Counted from the first letter of the stretch, positions 37,930 through 50,449 are shown. The stretch is 64,000 nucleotides of DNA from Ptiloglossa arizonensis (GCF_051014685.1 NC_135061.1:2751029-2815028); one strand, 5' to 3'. The notes: a model not told the origin generated them from the letters alone. Made by a program: numbers and translations.

Positions 37930-38537
37930 TTTCGTTCGTTCAATATTGTCGAAGATTACCAAACCGTGACACACGGTACGACAGAGACGTGATCGTAGAT
38001 ACGTAATACTTTTATTTTATTTTCTTTTTTTGATTTCACGAACGAGATTACACATTGCGCGATCATTTTTCAAATCTTGCTCCAACGAGGATACCACCGA
38101 TGATCTCGAACTCGTCGTGAGCAGCGATTTCGGGCCCTTGGGACGCGTTGCAAATCACCACGGAATCATGGAACCCGACACAGAGATCCTCAGACCTGTG
38201 GAAGACGATACACGGACACCAGATTCACGGAACACGAACCAACGACTCGTGGAATCCTCGGAACGATAGAGGGTTTCCTGGAATTTCGGGAGTCCCAGAG
38301 ATTCTAAGGGTCTATGGTATCCCAAGGTTTCCAGAAGATCGTTGCGATACGAATCTCGACATTTTTCGAAAAACTCGTACCGTGTCCGTCTCTCTCGACG
38401 TTTCGTTGCGTTGACCGACCGTTTGGGTCGTTGCAAATAGTGCACGCATTGGTAAAGTTGAAACGAATTTGTTGTGCGTGAAATTTTCCAGTTGTGCTCT
38501 CTGAAGCTGACTGTTGACGAATCGAAAGGATCGACGT
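37930..38537. other. Non-coding stretch right of the mariner
   Basis: GC-richer at 38080-38340 with overlapping frames on both strands (38030-38269, 38148-38414, 38155-38445 minus). None has a recognised motif. Confidence 0.4.
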
Positions 38538-39955
38538 GTTATAATTAGGTAACGGAAGGTGAGTATTCCAACTTTTGATCTTATTTGACCATTTTCAAAG
38601 GAATTCGAAGTCGAGGAGCGAAGGAATGCAATGAATTCAAAAGTTGAAAACTTGAGAAACAACCAGGACACTTTTTGTGTATTTTGAGTGTTTCTCGAAC
38701 GATTCGATCTCAAAGAATGAAAAAAAAAACAAAACGCCACGCTTTGTTTGCGTTCTAATTATGTAACGGAAAGACGAGTATTTGAACTTCTGATTTTATT
38801 TGACAATTTTCAAAGGAATTCGAAGTTGACTAGCAAAGAAAAGCAAGTCGAGTAGCGAAGGAATTCAAAAGTTGAGAACTTGAGGAACAACCAGGACACT
38901 TTTTGTGTATTTTGAGTATTTTTCGAACGATTCGATCTCAAAGAATGAAAAAAAAAAACTATTTATCGTTCGATCTAACGCCACGATTTGTTTGTGTTCT
39001 AATTAAGTAACGAAAAGAAGAGTATTTCAACTTCTGATTTAATCGTACAATTTTCAAAAGAATTCGAAGTCGACTAGCAAAGGAATTCAAAAGTTGAAAA
39101 CTTGAGGAACAACCAGGACACTTTTTGTATATTTTGAGTATTTTTTGAATGATTCGATCTCAAAGAATGAAAAAAAAAGAACAGTTTATCGTTCGATCTA
39201 ACGCCACGCTTTGTTTGCGTTCTAATTAAATAACGGAAAGACGAGTATTTGAACTTCTGATTTTATTTAACAATTTTCAAAGGAATTCGAAGTTGACTAG
39301 CAAAGGAAAGTAAGTCGAGTAGCGAAGGAATTCAAAAGTTGAGAACTTGAGAAACAACCAGGACACTTTTTGTGTATTTTGAGTATTTCTCGAACGATTC
39401 GATCTCAAAGAATGAAAAAAAAAACTATTTATCGTTCGATCTAACGCCAGGATTTGTTTGCGTTCTAATTAAATAACGGAAAGACGAGTATTTGAACTTC
39501 TGATTTTATTTGACAATTTTCAAAGGAATTCGAAGTCGACTAGCAAAGGAATTCAAAAGTTGAAAACTTGAAAAACAACCAGGACACTTTTTGTGTATTT
39601 TGAGTATTTCTAGAACGATTCGATCTCAAATAATGAAAAGAAAAAACAATTTATCGTTCGATCTAACGCCACGCTTTGTTTGCGTTCTAATTAGATAACT
39701 GAAAGACGAGTATTCCAACTTCTGATCTCATTTGACAATTTTCAGAGGAATTCTAAGTCGACTAGCAAAGGAAATCAAGTCGAGTAGCGAAGGAATTCAA
39801 AAATTGAAAACTTGAGAAACAACCAGGACACTTTTTGTGTATTTTTCTTGTGTATACTCTTCTTTTACTTTTGAGTATTTCTCGAACGACTCGATCTCAA
39901 AGAATGAAAAAAAAAAAACAATTTATCGTTCGATCTAACCCCACGTTTCGTTTGC
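38538..39955. repeat. Tandem array of six units alternating ~220 and ~244 bp
   Basis: Units start at GTTCTAATTA (first copy GTTATAATTA) at 38538, 38752, 38996, 39219, 39462 and 39684. Shared blocks: ACAATTTTCAAAGGAATTCG, ACAACCAGGACACTTTTTG, CGATTCGATCTCAAAGAATG, a short A run and TTTATCGTTCGATCTAACGC. Units 2, 4 and 6 carry about 21 extra bases (AAGTCGAGTAGCGAAGG region) that 1, 3 and 5 lack or have altered. The real repeating block is therefore a dimer of about 466 bp. Confidence 0.93.
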
Positions 39956-40790
39956 CCGATTCCTGAGAGACGCACGACAAAGAATCGCATTATCGTGGGT
40001 AATTGGTCCGAAGTCGGTGCACTCCGAAGTAACACACTCTCTGTAAGATCTTCGGTCGGTTTAATGGCTCCTTAGGAAACACTCAGCTTCTCCGCATTTC
40101 CGAATATCGTCGCACCGAGACATCCGACCCCCGGATGAGGCGTTCGAAAGTTAGCTCACCGTTACACCCACACACCGTCCTCTCTTTTTCTTCTTCGTCA
40201 TCAGCGAGTGTTCTACAAGGAAGTGCACTTCGTGCTTGGACTTCCGTACCTGGTCTCACGGGACGACAAAGGCAATGACGTCAACGACTCCGTCCGTCGT
40301 CTCTCCATCTACGAAACGCGAAGACGTTGTACCTGACGATTTGTGTTTCCATCGGCCAAACGGAACGTTATTCTTCCGCGTTTCATTGCAGTCTGCGATA
40401 TATGGCGCGGTTTGATGACCGACCGGATTTCGCGGCGTTCGAACGAGAAGCATCGTTAAAGGATCGATGGGCAAATCTGAGCCGGGACGATTGTCGTAGA
40501 TTTATGACTGGAGTTTCAATACCTTGCGTTCCAAGCAATCGTAATTTTCAATTCCCCCGGTTTTTACGCAAGAACGCCAGCAATTGCTCTCCTGGGTGGC
40601 GTAAAGCATCGGGTTGCCGCGCTTTTCGCGATTAATTTTTTACCGAAATATATCCGCGCGGAGGAGAAACACGCATCGTGTCGACACACCACGAATGCAA
40701 CGTTGCATCGAATACGTGCTCGGTTTTGCGTTGCATCGAACGATGCGTGCAGAGAAAAATTCTGAATGCTTTGACCGTGTACGGTACGGT
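39956..40790. other. Non-coding stretch, GC-richer
   Basis: Overlapping frames on both strands at 40256-40938, with no recognised domain. No repeats. Confidence 0.42.
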
Positions 40791-41470
40791 GTCCCGATCG
40801 TCACCGGTCGATTTGAATTTCGCGCTGTTATCGAAACGTCGAACCGATTCATATGAAACTTGGCGTATGTTGTCTAGAGCATCGTTGCACAGTCACTGTA
40901 TAATCTTTTTAAGGAAAATTTCTCTCTCGGAAATATGAAGAATTTTCGAGTTTCGATCTTACGACCCCTACCGACTCGTTCTTAATACAGAGCGTCCCGA
41001 TCGTCACCGGTCGATTTGAATTTCGCGCTGTTATTGAAACGTCGAACCGATTCACATGAAACTTAGCGTATGTTGTCTAGAGCGTCGTTGCACAGTCACT
41101 GTACAATCTTTTTAAGGAAAATTTCTCTCTCGGAAATTATGAAGAATTTATGAAGAATTTTCGAGTTTCGATCTTACGACCCCTACCGACTCGTTCGTAA
41201 TACAGAGCGTCCCGATCGTCACCGGTCGATTTGAATTTCGCGCTGTTATTGAAACGTCGAACCGATTCACATGAAACTTGGCGTATGTTGTCTAGAGCAT
41301 CGTTGCATAGTCACTGTATAATCTTTTTAAGGAAAATTTCTCTCTCGGAAATTATGAAGAATTTACCGACTCGTTCGTAATACAGAGCGTCCCGATCGTC
41401 ACCGGTCGATTTGAATTTCGCGCTATTTTTCCAACGTTACACCGATTAATTTGAAACTTGGCGCATATCG
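40791..41470. repeat. Tandem array of ~200-bp units, three full plus one partial
   Basis: Units start GTCCCGATCGTCACCGGTCG at 40791, 40994, 41209 and 41389. Shared blocks: TTTGAATTTCGCGCTGTTAT, GTATGTTGTCTAGAGC, AATCTTTTTAAGGAAAATTT and TACCGACTCGTTC. Unit 2 repeats the TATGAAGAATTT piece. Unit 3 lacks the TTCGAGTTTCGATCTTACGA part. Unit 4 diverges midway and continues as the dispersed family member at 41389-41700. Confidence 0.93.
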
Positions 41471-41700
41471 TCTAGACAGATGGGAAATTAACCCTGAAAA
41501 AGTACACGAGGAAAAAAAGCATGCAAAATGTTCATACCTATTACGACAAATCGTGATCTTTGACGCTATTTGCAGACGAAAAATTTTGAAGTTATCTTAC
41601 TGCATTATTAACTCCCAAGTTTCTACTTTTAAATAAAAGAACAAATATCGAAATTACTTAAACCGTTTCAGTTTCATTCAAAAAGTAAATCGACCGGTGA
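41389..41700 (+). repeat. Dispersed repeat, related to 1911-2098
   Basis: The fourth array unit keeps the GTCCCGATCGTCACCGGTCG start but then follows the 1.9-2.1 kb repeat (read on its minus strand): ATATCGTCTAGACA, GGGAAATTAA and ACTTAAACCGTTT. It ends in another CGACCGGTGAC. It may be closer to the ancestral full-length family member from which the array's 200-bp monomer was cut. Confidence 0.6.
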
Positions 41701-43245
41701 CGATTTACCCTTTAATTTCTATTAAAAAAGTGTCTGAATTTTCAAAACTACAACTTCGTGCTGTCTCGAGAGATTATGCACAAATCGAGACACCCTTTAC
41801 ACGTATCCAATGATACATAGCCAACATTTCAACGATCTTACGTGCACCTAACTTGTGCATCGCCCATTCACGACGAAACAGGCTCTCTGACGATTTTCGT
41901 GCACCTGCTATACCGTGGACAAGTTCTTTTTTTCTATTCTTTCTACTTTGTTTCCTTTTGCGTCAGCTGCACTCGAATGTATTTTTCGCCGGTCCGCGGT
42001 CAGAAGTACGGTCCCGAAAGTTTCGCAAAGGACAAGAATGGACGCGCGTGGATGCAGGTACGCGCGGATGAACGAAGTGTAATACTTGTTCAAACAATGT
42101 TCAGTTCGCCGCGCAAGAACACACACCGTGTACGCAGGAAGTGGTCGCTCGACACGGATCTGACGCGCGAGCATTTTCGTACCGCGATTTAACCCAAGTC
42201 TACACCGAGCTGGTGGATTGAAACAAGAAACGTCGAGGAGTTAAAATCCACGTTTGTCGAAGCCACGTTTCCTACGAAGTAAATGTTTATCGCTGCACGG
42301 GTGAAATTTAAACCGGGTCGCGTATTGTCGTCGACCGACGAAGAAATACACGGTCGTCCCCGAGGCGTTGTCGAGCCGGACAACGTGCCGGCTATTGAAA
42401 ATTCAGACAAAGGAAAGCATCGACTTGTCGCGACATTGGTAACATTCTGGCGATAGTATCGACAACGGTGAACACGCAAGTGGAAGCACTCGAAAAATTG
42501 TATCTCCTCTAGGTGCTCGAAAATACGATCGAGGAGCAAAAGACGCTCAAGGCGGATGGGTGCCTCCATACGTAGTTGCACGGTGTAATATCGTTTCGTC
42601 GACCTTTTTTTTTTTCTTCTTTTCCTTTTTCTTTTTTTTTTTATGCCCCGAGCCAACGGAAAAATTAAGGGAACGCTCCGAGTGCACGAAGATGGAATTG
42701 TGTAATTTTGGACGAAAGTAGGTCTACCTTTTGAAAAGAAACACGAGACAATCGTAGTCAGGAGTTGCACCGACCGGTGCAATTGTCCACGGAAGTCGCG
42801 AGGTATATTTGTACACGACGGAAATAATATAAATGGTTCTACCAACGAAACTTCCTGTTTCTTCGATCGTCGAACCTGTTGAAAGATTTTTACCTAGTTG
42901 GTTTTGTCAAGTACGTGCTTCTGGTATCTACCATTGAGAAGAAAACGAATCGGGGTTGTTTGCTCTCCTGTATCCGGGGTACGTAGCTTTTTGTAGTATC
43001 ATATATTTTATTTATTACGAATATTTTTAAGTGTAGCCCGAGATAAAGCAACGATCGTTATTCGAATATTAATGTTTATATTTTTCATCGTATTTTGGAG
43101 GTATTGTCAATGAACGGTTGAACATTTTCCGATGGAAATAAGTGTAAATAAGAGGTGGCTTCGAAATTCACTGATCTGAATTTTCTATCTTTCTTCAATT
43201 TTTTCCTGTTTTAATTGCGTGTACAACGTTGAAAAGATTCAGATA
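41701..43245. other. Non-coding stretch with a T-rich tract
   Basis: A T-rich tract lies at 42606-42642. Overlapping frames at 41842-42192 and 42189-42845 (minus) have low-complexity Lys/Arg or no motif. No gene recognised. Confidence 0.42.
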
Positions 43246-43389
43246 TGTTGAATCGTTCGGAAAGTCATTTCGTTTCTTTTCTTTTTGTGAAAATGAAACG
43301 TGATTTAGAGTGTACAAACATTTTATTAAATTATATACTCTCCATTTTGGAAAACTAAATTTGAAAAACCAGCTTTTCGAGCAACCTAA
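43246..43389 (+). mobile_element. Short mariner-type MITE, copy 2
   Basis: About 144 bp, flanked by TA. The left end reads TTGAATCGTTCGGAAAGTC. The right end, reverse-complemented, reads TTAGGTTGCTCGAAAAG. The interior (GTGAAAATGAAAC, AGAGTGTACAAAC, AAATTATATACTCTCC, TTTTGGAAAAC) matches the reverse complement of 3521-3651. This copy lost the long A-rich stretch of copy 1. Non-coding. Confidence 0.7.
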
Positions 43390-43410
43390 TATATTAGACG
43401 ACACTTATCG

Positions 43411-43530
43411 TCGATAACTATCACTTGTCAATTATATCGATTCTACGGAATAGAATATCGATTCTGAAATTCGTATTATCGATCCTACGGAAGAAATAAA
43501 ATTTTCCAAACAGAAAAATATTAAAAAAAC
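43411..43530 (+). repeat. Dispersed repeat, copy 1 (pair with 44516-44610)
   Basis: Shares CGATAACTATCACTTGTCAA, TTATATCGATTCTAC, CGTATTATCGATCC and GGAAGAAATAA..TTTTCCAAAC with 44516-44610. This copy has about 20 extra bases in the middle. Confidence 0.78.
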
Positions 43531-43826
43531 AGTATTCGATACACAGTTATTTCTCGAGACGCGCCACGCTCGCATAAAATATAATATAAATAAAATATCC
43601 GTAAAAGAGAGATTATTATTAAATGAAATTGAATAAGCCACCGGGTGTAGCGAAAATTTGCAAAGATTAATTATCCGGTGATCTTTCGTGCAAAGCACAA
43701 TGGACGTGGGTAAAAAAAATCTACAGAGATATTCGCGGTGAAACGAAATCGTCTGGTGCACGATATTTACACCGTGGTCCGCGAAACTTAAGGGATGTGG
43801 AATGGTGGGTGGGGTGGGGGAATCTG
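43531..43826. other. Non-coding stretch before a GC-rich patch
   Basis: No feature recognised. Composition shifts to G-rich at 43795-43820. Confidence 0.4.
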
Positions 43827-43860
43827 GATAAAAGCGCGCGAATCGTGAACGTCAGTCAGT
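43827..43860 (+). promoter_or_regulatory. Possible core promoter (TATA-like plus initiator)
   Basis: GATAAAAG at 43827-43834 differs from a consensus TATA box by one base. TCAGT, the arthropod initiator, occurs twice in tandem at 43852-43860. With the second A (43858) as +1 the TATA-like box starts at -31, the canonical distance. The downstream region to 44165 is GC-rich relative to its surroundings. No coding gene could be identified downstream, so this is only a motif-based suggestion. Confidence 0.22.
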
Positions 43861-44515
43861 GTCAAGGAAGAGTAAGCAACGGAACGACAGTTGCCCTCCG
43901 GAACGCAGAGACAAAACACCTGGCAGCTTATCGTCCTATTTGCACATATAACGCGCTATTTCGTATCAGTCTTATCCATAGTAGGGGGTATGCAAATTCC
44001 GGTTGCAGCTCCGCCGAAAATCCGCGCCCAAGTTCCGCGAACGTTCCGCTGTTCACGGAACTTCCTCGAACGAACTTGGGTCCGCATCTTCGTAAATTTT
44101 CGCCAAACTCGTGCCCCGGTGGATTTCTTTTCTTTCTCCTCCTGAACCTCCCCTCTCTACCGTGAAAACACAGCGAATTATACAGCCGCGTACCGTGAAT
44201 TTCAACATTTAAACGCGCCTCCATAGTTTCACAGACCGTGTCTGTGGATCGTACACGCGACTCGAACCGTGGAGTTTCGTTTCTGTATAGACCGCTTCGG
44301 TTTTGATTCGACTTAATGAAATTGAATCTCTCTACACGTTGCATTCGCGGATCTAAATTGAATCACGGGAAACAGCCACTCGACTTCACACCCTGCCAAT
44401 GTATTCCACCTGTTCCAACCTTACGAAGTTGTTCCTCTTATCTTCAGCGAAGCCTTTTCGTGACTGGATAGAAAATGTCGCTTCTTTTCTTCGCTCTCTT
44501 CTGTTCGTCGATAAC
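43861..44515. other. GC-rich non-coding or leader-like stretch
   Basis: Overlapping frames occur on both strands (43797-44165 plus, 43928-44344 minus). None shows a recognised domain. GAACGTTCCGCTGTTC-like short palindromic pieces occur at 44035-44060. Confidence 0.35.
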
Positions 44516-44610
44516 TATCACTTATCAATTATATCGATTCTACAAAGTCCGTATTATCGATCCCCCGGAAGAAATAACATTTTCCAAACTGACAAATATT
44601 TAAAAAACGC
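44516..44610 (+). repeat. Dispersed repeat, copy 2 (pair with 43411-43530)
   Basis: Same ordered blocks as 43411-43530 with an internal deletion. Confidence 0.78.
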
Positions 44611-45879
44611 AAATGATAAAATGGAATTAAGTACGCGTGTTTGGTTCGGGTTTCTCGTTCAACGAGTCCAGAAGGAATCATTGTTTAAATATGGTAAGAA
44701 ATGTAATAGCGATTGGGGAAAATAATGTGAACAATCATTTCAAAGTTTACGAATCTTGCGTCACTTCCAGATTTGATGTTTTTTAAATATTTTTTTCTTA
44801 ATTCGTCTGCGCGATAATTGCATTCGGCTGGGTGCATCAAAGTGCATCAAGTGCACTTTTTTCAATATTTCGAGTATTTCGAAGATACCTGACGATTACA
44901 TTTTTAACGTAATCGTAACTTTTCAAGTATCGTGTAGTTTATTGTTTGGAATTTATAAAGTGTCTGTTTCGTTCTGATATGGTTATTGTTTCTGTTAAAT
45001 TTTTGTAATATTTTCTTTCTACTAATAAAATATTCGAATAGTATGAGCGTTCGGATAACGAATGTCTTTCTTGACTAGATACAGGAGTTATTTAAAATAT
45101 AATAGGACGTAACAAATTACAAAAACTTATAGCGAGTAACTACCAATTGATAAATTTTGTACAATGTTCCGACTCTTTTCTTCGAGTAGAAAAGCATAAA
45201 AATGGTTTAACGTATAAAAAATACAAAATTAAAGTAAATATTTTTTTTTCAAATTTTAGAAATTGGTTCTGCAGTTTTTTAGTTCGTCTTTTATATCAAC
45301 AAGGATGGTTTAGATACCTTCCATATGTGTGCATATAGAGGGCGAACCGCCCAATTCGACCGGCTCAATTTTCGTCACAAATAGTGGACGAATAAAAAAT
45401 TTTTTTTATTTTTCCTCATGGATGATACGATTTCAAAAGCTCCTCGTAGAGATGACATTTGGTTTTTTATGCCTTTTTTTTACATTTTTCAAGATCGCTT
45501 TCAACGCTCTCACGCACAACCTAATACATTTTTTTTTTAATGTTTATTTCCCTTCTCGTTGAATTCGTTTCGATACTCGTTAACCGATATGTTAAACAAG
45601 TTTTAGGATTACTCGTAAAAAAGTAAACGACCAGGAAAAAAAGAACGACGAACAAATGATCAAACATCGCCTCAGAGAACCTTCGAAATCGTTTCGTTCT
45701 CGATAACAATTTTTGTTTATCCACAGATTCGTGGAAATTTCTCGAAAATACCTCTAAAACTAATAATCTTTTGCCACGACACCTCAATAATTTTTCACAC
45801 AGAGTGGACAGAGGAATGAATCTACCCTCCAAAAAATATGCATTTCCATTCAAAGGAAGGATGCAATTCTTAATTGCAC
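44611..45879. other. Non-coding stretch, no gene recognised
   Basis: AT-rich sequence with T runs. A minus frame at 45521-45949 has no recognised motif. Confidence 0.42.
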
Positions 45880-46230
45880 ATGCACCGTTGAATTTGAAAA
45901 AATCGAAGGTCCTTCGAGTATGGTGCTCTTCCAACCGTTTACCAGCCATTTATAAAATGAATTTGAAAACAATCCAAGATTCTACAAACCTAGTGCTCTT
46001 CCAACCACTTTCCAGCCATTTATAAAATGAATTTAAAAACAATCTAAGGTTCTACAGACATGGTGCTCTTCCGTTTATTTTCCAGCCATTTATGAAATGA
46101 ATTTGAAAACAAATTAACGTTCCAAAGATACAGTGCTCTTCCAGCCATTTTACAAACGGTCATTTTATAAATGACACTTGCACCGTTGCATTCGAAAAAA
46201 AATCTAACGTTCTACAGACGTGCTCTTCGA
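45880..46230. repeat. 70-bp tandem array, about four units
   Basis: GTGCTCTTCC recurs at 45923, 45993, 46063 and 46133 (70-bp spacing), followed by TTCCAGCCATTTATAAAATG, AATTTGAAAACAAT and TTCTACA blocks. Both edges carry TGCACCGTTG-ATT-GAAAAAA, so the array sits inside a duplicated boundary sequence. Confidence 0.9.
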
Positions 46231-48640
46231 GCCACTCACCATTCGCTTTGACATTTTTTCGTAAACTCGTTAATAACCAAGTATCGCCCGAAATAGTCGC
46301 GTGGAGCTCGTCAATGTAAACGTGAATTACACTTGGTAATTGTTCAATTTTGGGAACGAATGGTGGTTTCACGATTCGAAGGACATCGTCGTGAATCGGC
46401 GTCCACATCGCGATTGAAAAACGAAAAAGTTCGATACACCGTGCACGTTTATTCGTTCTTTCTTTCTCTCTACCCCCCGTCGACGATACTCGTACTTTCT
46501 ATCCGAACTATTGAAATATCGGGGAACACGAGCCCGGTGGAAAACCGCGGTATCCACAGTGGTGTTCGATCAGCATTCGAGGAAAGAAAATATTTATGTA
46601 TACGCGGTCATGGCGGCGGTGGCCGGGAAGTTTTATCAATTTTCCAACGGGCCACGCGCGCATACTCCATTCCCTCGTTGAAAGATCATCGTGACCCGTT
46701 GATTTATCGGCTGGATTTTCAAACTCCTACGAACCTTAATTATTAATCCCTGAAAACGTATTTGCACGGGTCAGTAACGTGCTGTGTCAACAGCTGGATC
46801 GTCGAAACTCGTCGAGACCGGGAACGAATTCGGTGTTTGCTGTCCGACGATAAATTATCTTCCTGACGTGATTCCACGTCGATTCCACGTGCCAGCCTAA
46901 CTCGAAGCGCATTGAATATTTCAACTTCAGCATAGTTGTGTGTCAACCGGGTTCTAATGGCCCCTTCATTCGCCATTCCCTGATTTATTCCACGGATCGT
47001 CGTGCTTCAGATTTTGACTTTTATTCATCGAACCGGTTCTCGTTCGTTGTAAACGCGGAAACGTTCGCCAGAAGAAAAAAAAAAAAAAAATTGACGTTAT
47101 TTGTAGCCACGAAAGCGAAAGCTGAGCCAGCGAATTTTTCACGCGCGTGTTTACGAAACGAAATAAATACGAATTATTCAACACGTTCCACCAGTGTACG
47201 TTTCTCGATGTCCGTTCAATAATACAGTACGAAAATGATTTTTCAACGCGAACACGTAATTGGTATTTAACGATGAAACTTTAACCGGTCGAGATATCAT
47301 AGAAACGTCTTTAAAAGAGAAATTTGTAATCAGTCTCTCGAGATGCTCCTTGGAAAACTTTAAACGTGTTCACGATAACTCGAGAACCGTTCAATCGGTC
47401 GACATCGGGTTTCGATGTTATTTGAACGCTTTTTTAGGACATCGAACTCGATTGAAATTTCAGAATTCTAAACTTCGATTCAATCTTTTAGCGAATTTAA
47501 ACTCGACGAGGGTTTCGAACGATCGTGTTGTATTTAAATAATCGCACCATTCTGCGTTCTGTCAATGTCGATGTATTAAGAGCTCTCGATACTGGAACGC
47601 AGTTATGATCAGAAAATGATCTATTTATACGCGCAGCTTACGATTAACGGTCTTGAAAATCTACGAGGTATCGTTTCTGAGAGTAATTTATATATAGAAA
47701 ATGTGAAACGTTTTTAAGTATCATTCGAGAAATACTTAGAGATTCCTGGAAAATTTCAAATACAGTAAAACGTTCAAAACTTTTACTATTTAACAACAAG
47801 ATATTGTGTCTTCTGATTAATGGCTTCAAATTTTCTTGTTATCGTTATATAAATACCGTTTCTTTGCAAAAACAGTTCTATTTGCTAAATAATCGGCTTC
47901 GCGAAACCTCTGGAGCGGAGCCACCGGTAATTATTTTTCAAGTCGCTCGAAATATCGATCTCTATGGATTGTTGTAAATAATCCGCCGTAATTGGAAACA
48001 GTAATTCAATTACGAAGAATGATCTCTGCAATCGATAACAGATAAGACGATTTCGTAGCTAGCAGCCAGCTTCTCGAAGAAATTACAATTACAAGTACAT
48101 CATCGTCGTAAGTTGAAGCGTTCACCGCTTCGTGCGCTTAACTGCGAGCAACCCTAATCGTTCGTTGATCGTAAGTGCGACTAATTAGTCCGTGGCCGTG
48201 AGGAGTACTAATTTTTCTATGCACGCGAACGATGCTAATTGTAAGTTTCTATAAGCACGAACGACACTAATTTCCTCCGACCGCGAGTGAAACAACCATA
48301 AATGGTAGAAACTTTGGCTGGTGGTGGTCATCGAAATCAATATATCAACGAATGAGACAATAGGTAGGGAATACTATCATTTTTACAGCTCTCTGCCAAC
48401 GGAAAATTTTTACAGAGTATGCGCGCCAGACTCTCGAACAACACGGGCCAATTAATCGATCCCGCGTTATTGAAAACCGCGCAATTAGAGGTTTCGGTTT
48501 TATTTGAAAATAAACATTTAGTTTCGAGGGGTTTCGAACGGAAAAAATTACGAAACTTTTAAGGTTAGAACAGAATTCTTAAATTTTTAATTTTATTCAA
48601 CGTAAATTGTAAAGATTGTGTGAAAAAGAACACGTGTGAA
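46231..48640. other. Non-coding stretch, no gene recognised
   Basis: A 16-bp A run lies near 47075. Frames at 46333-46746 and 46743-47541 have no recognised domain. No repeats seen. Confidence 0.42.
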
Positions 48641-48985
48641 AACGAATGATGCATATAGATACTCGGTACACGATAAGTGTTCACAATAAGCGATCACCAC
48701 TCGATTTAGTGTACTTCCTTCAATTCGGGGAAATTTTGTGACTTGAAATTCAAATTGGAAATTAGGTATTACACTCTTTTAAGATGTAAACATATGTACG
48801 TCAAGTATTCAAATAAAAATATTCCATTCCGTATTAATTTTGCGATTTAAAAGATTTTATTAGGGCGCCAGTTTCAGGTAGCAAAAACGCTTCGAGTGCA
48901 AAGGGTTAATAGCTTCCGTGATATTTAAAGTGTTACCGATAGATACACAACAGATCCAAAGAATATTGTTGTTTTCCAGAAAAGG
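48641..48985 (+). repeat. Dispersed repeat, long copy (pair with 49995-50117)
   Basis: Begins AACGAATGATGCATATAGAT, contains ACGATAAGTGTTCAC and ends with AAAGAATATTGTTGTTTTCC. The same outer blocks recur at 49995-50117 with most of the middle missing. Confidence 0.78.
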
Positions 48986-49994
48986 AGATGAAAATTATAC
49001 CATTTAGAAAATTGAAATTTAACAACATTAATACGTAATCCGTCCTTGTATATAATTATTTGTGTGTCACGTATTGAACGAAATTTTCTTTCCATGAAGG
49101 ACGTATGGATCTGTTTAATTTTGATTAGCCTTCGTCGCAAAGATTGTTTTTAACTCAAATTGCACAAAACACGCGTAAGTTTCGGAATATCGTAATCGAT
49201 GTAACTCGTTTAATTAATGCATTTCGTAGTTATTTTCTTTGCAGGTTAGTATCAAACCGTAAGTTATCGCTGCGTATTTTATTAGCAGCAATCGACAATC
49301 CATTTATCAGTTTTACATCCGTACACACATACTAGGATGACTGTTTTATTTGTATTTTGCTTTATTTTTATCCAACAACACGTAGATAAAATAGTTACTA
49401 GTATTCGAACAACACAAGGGACCGTATCTGAGTTTTGATTAATACAACGTTAAGAGGATCAACTTCAATTTGTTAATTCCACTAATTAATAGCCATGATG
49501 TCGTTGCAACGGGAAATTCAAAATCACCATGTTCATTTACGTGATCAGCATAATGTCCAATAGCTTGTTCGGGTTGATATGTTCGACGTATGCGCAACAC
49601 AGATTACGAATAATTAATTTGGGAAAAAATTCTAATTCGGCAGTTTCGGCGCGTTCGATGTGAAATCTTTGCACATTTATATTTTCGTACCGACTTAAAT
49701 AATTTTGCTCGACACCCGAGGCATTTCTAACAAGTTACCCGAATTCAAACGCGACTATGGGAATCTGGTTTCAAACGCAAAGCACGAACGATGTTAACCC
49801 CTTTGGAGTTGAATTATTATCGTAACGTTCGAAATTAGCTAAAATTCAAGCTGTTATCGATCCATGACGTTTATCGATCCTCTATGATAACGATATCGCG
49901 TAAAGAAAAATATCATCTCGTTTAAAAATTGTAATCTATCACCAACACGACGAATAAATAATTACTCGTCGAATACTCATCGTTGCGTTGTAAA
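48986..49994. other. Non-coding stretch, no gene recognised
   Basis: A good acceptor-like sequence (TTTTCTTTGCAG) ends at 49245 but a GTAAGT lies only about 14 bp downstream, so no exon is proposed. Nothing else recognised. Confidence 0.4.
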
Positions 49995-50117
49995 AACAAA
50001 TGATGCATATAGATACTCTATAAACGATAAGTGTTCACGATACAATATTCTATTAATAGTTTTCGTGATGTTTAAAGATACATAACAGATCTAAAGAATA
50101 TTGTTGTTTTCCAAAAA
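49995..50117 (+). repeat. Dispersed repeat, internally deleted copy
   Basis: Matches the two ends of 48641-48985 (ATGATGCATATAGATACTC, ACGATAAGTGTTCAC; GATCTAAAGAATATTGTTGT), with about 220 bp of the longer copy absent. Confidence 0.78.
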
Positions 50118-50449
50118 AATCTGTCAGAAATATTCCTGCGTTGACTATTATAATTAAGAGCGGTATCAAGGTCTCAGGAGTCGCTTCGGTGTCATAAACG
50201 GCTTACTGGCTTATCCTCAATGGCGATTGACGTATCATAAACATGTAACTCGAGGTTTGGCACAGATGTGCAACACCCTGGCAGCACCATGGACTTAACT
50301 ATCGTGCATCTCCTCATCTCCGCATGTGACAGGATGGGCAGGAGATGTATTTTTGAATAACCCTCCCCACCCTCTCCCTATTGAAATCTAGGTCATTGAT
50401 TCGTGTATTGAGTCACCGCCTCTGTGACGCGATCTCACACTTAAGTTCG
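50118..50449. other. GC-richer unique segment before the 59-bp array
   Basis: The 50150-50400 stretch is less AT-rich than its surroundings and contains CTCCCCACCCTCTCCC-like pyrimidine sequence. No open frame with motifs and no RNA gene recognised. Confidence 0.4.

Noticed and set aside
49234..49258. Microexon after TTTTCTTTGCAG
   Set aside because: The next GTAAGT is only about 14 bp away, too short to be credible without transcript support.
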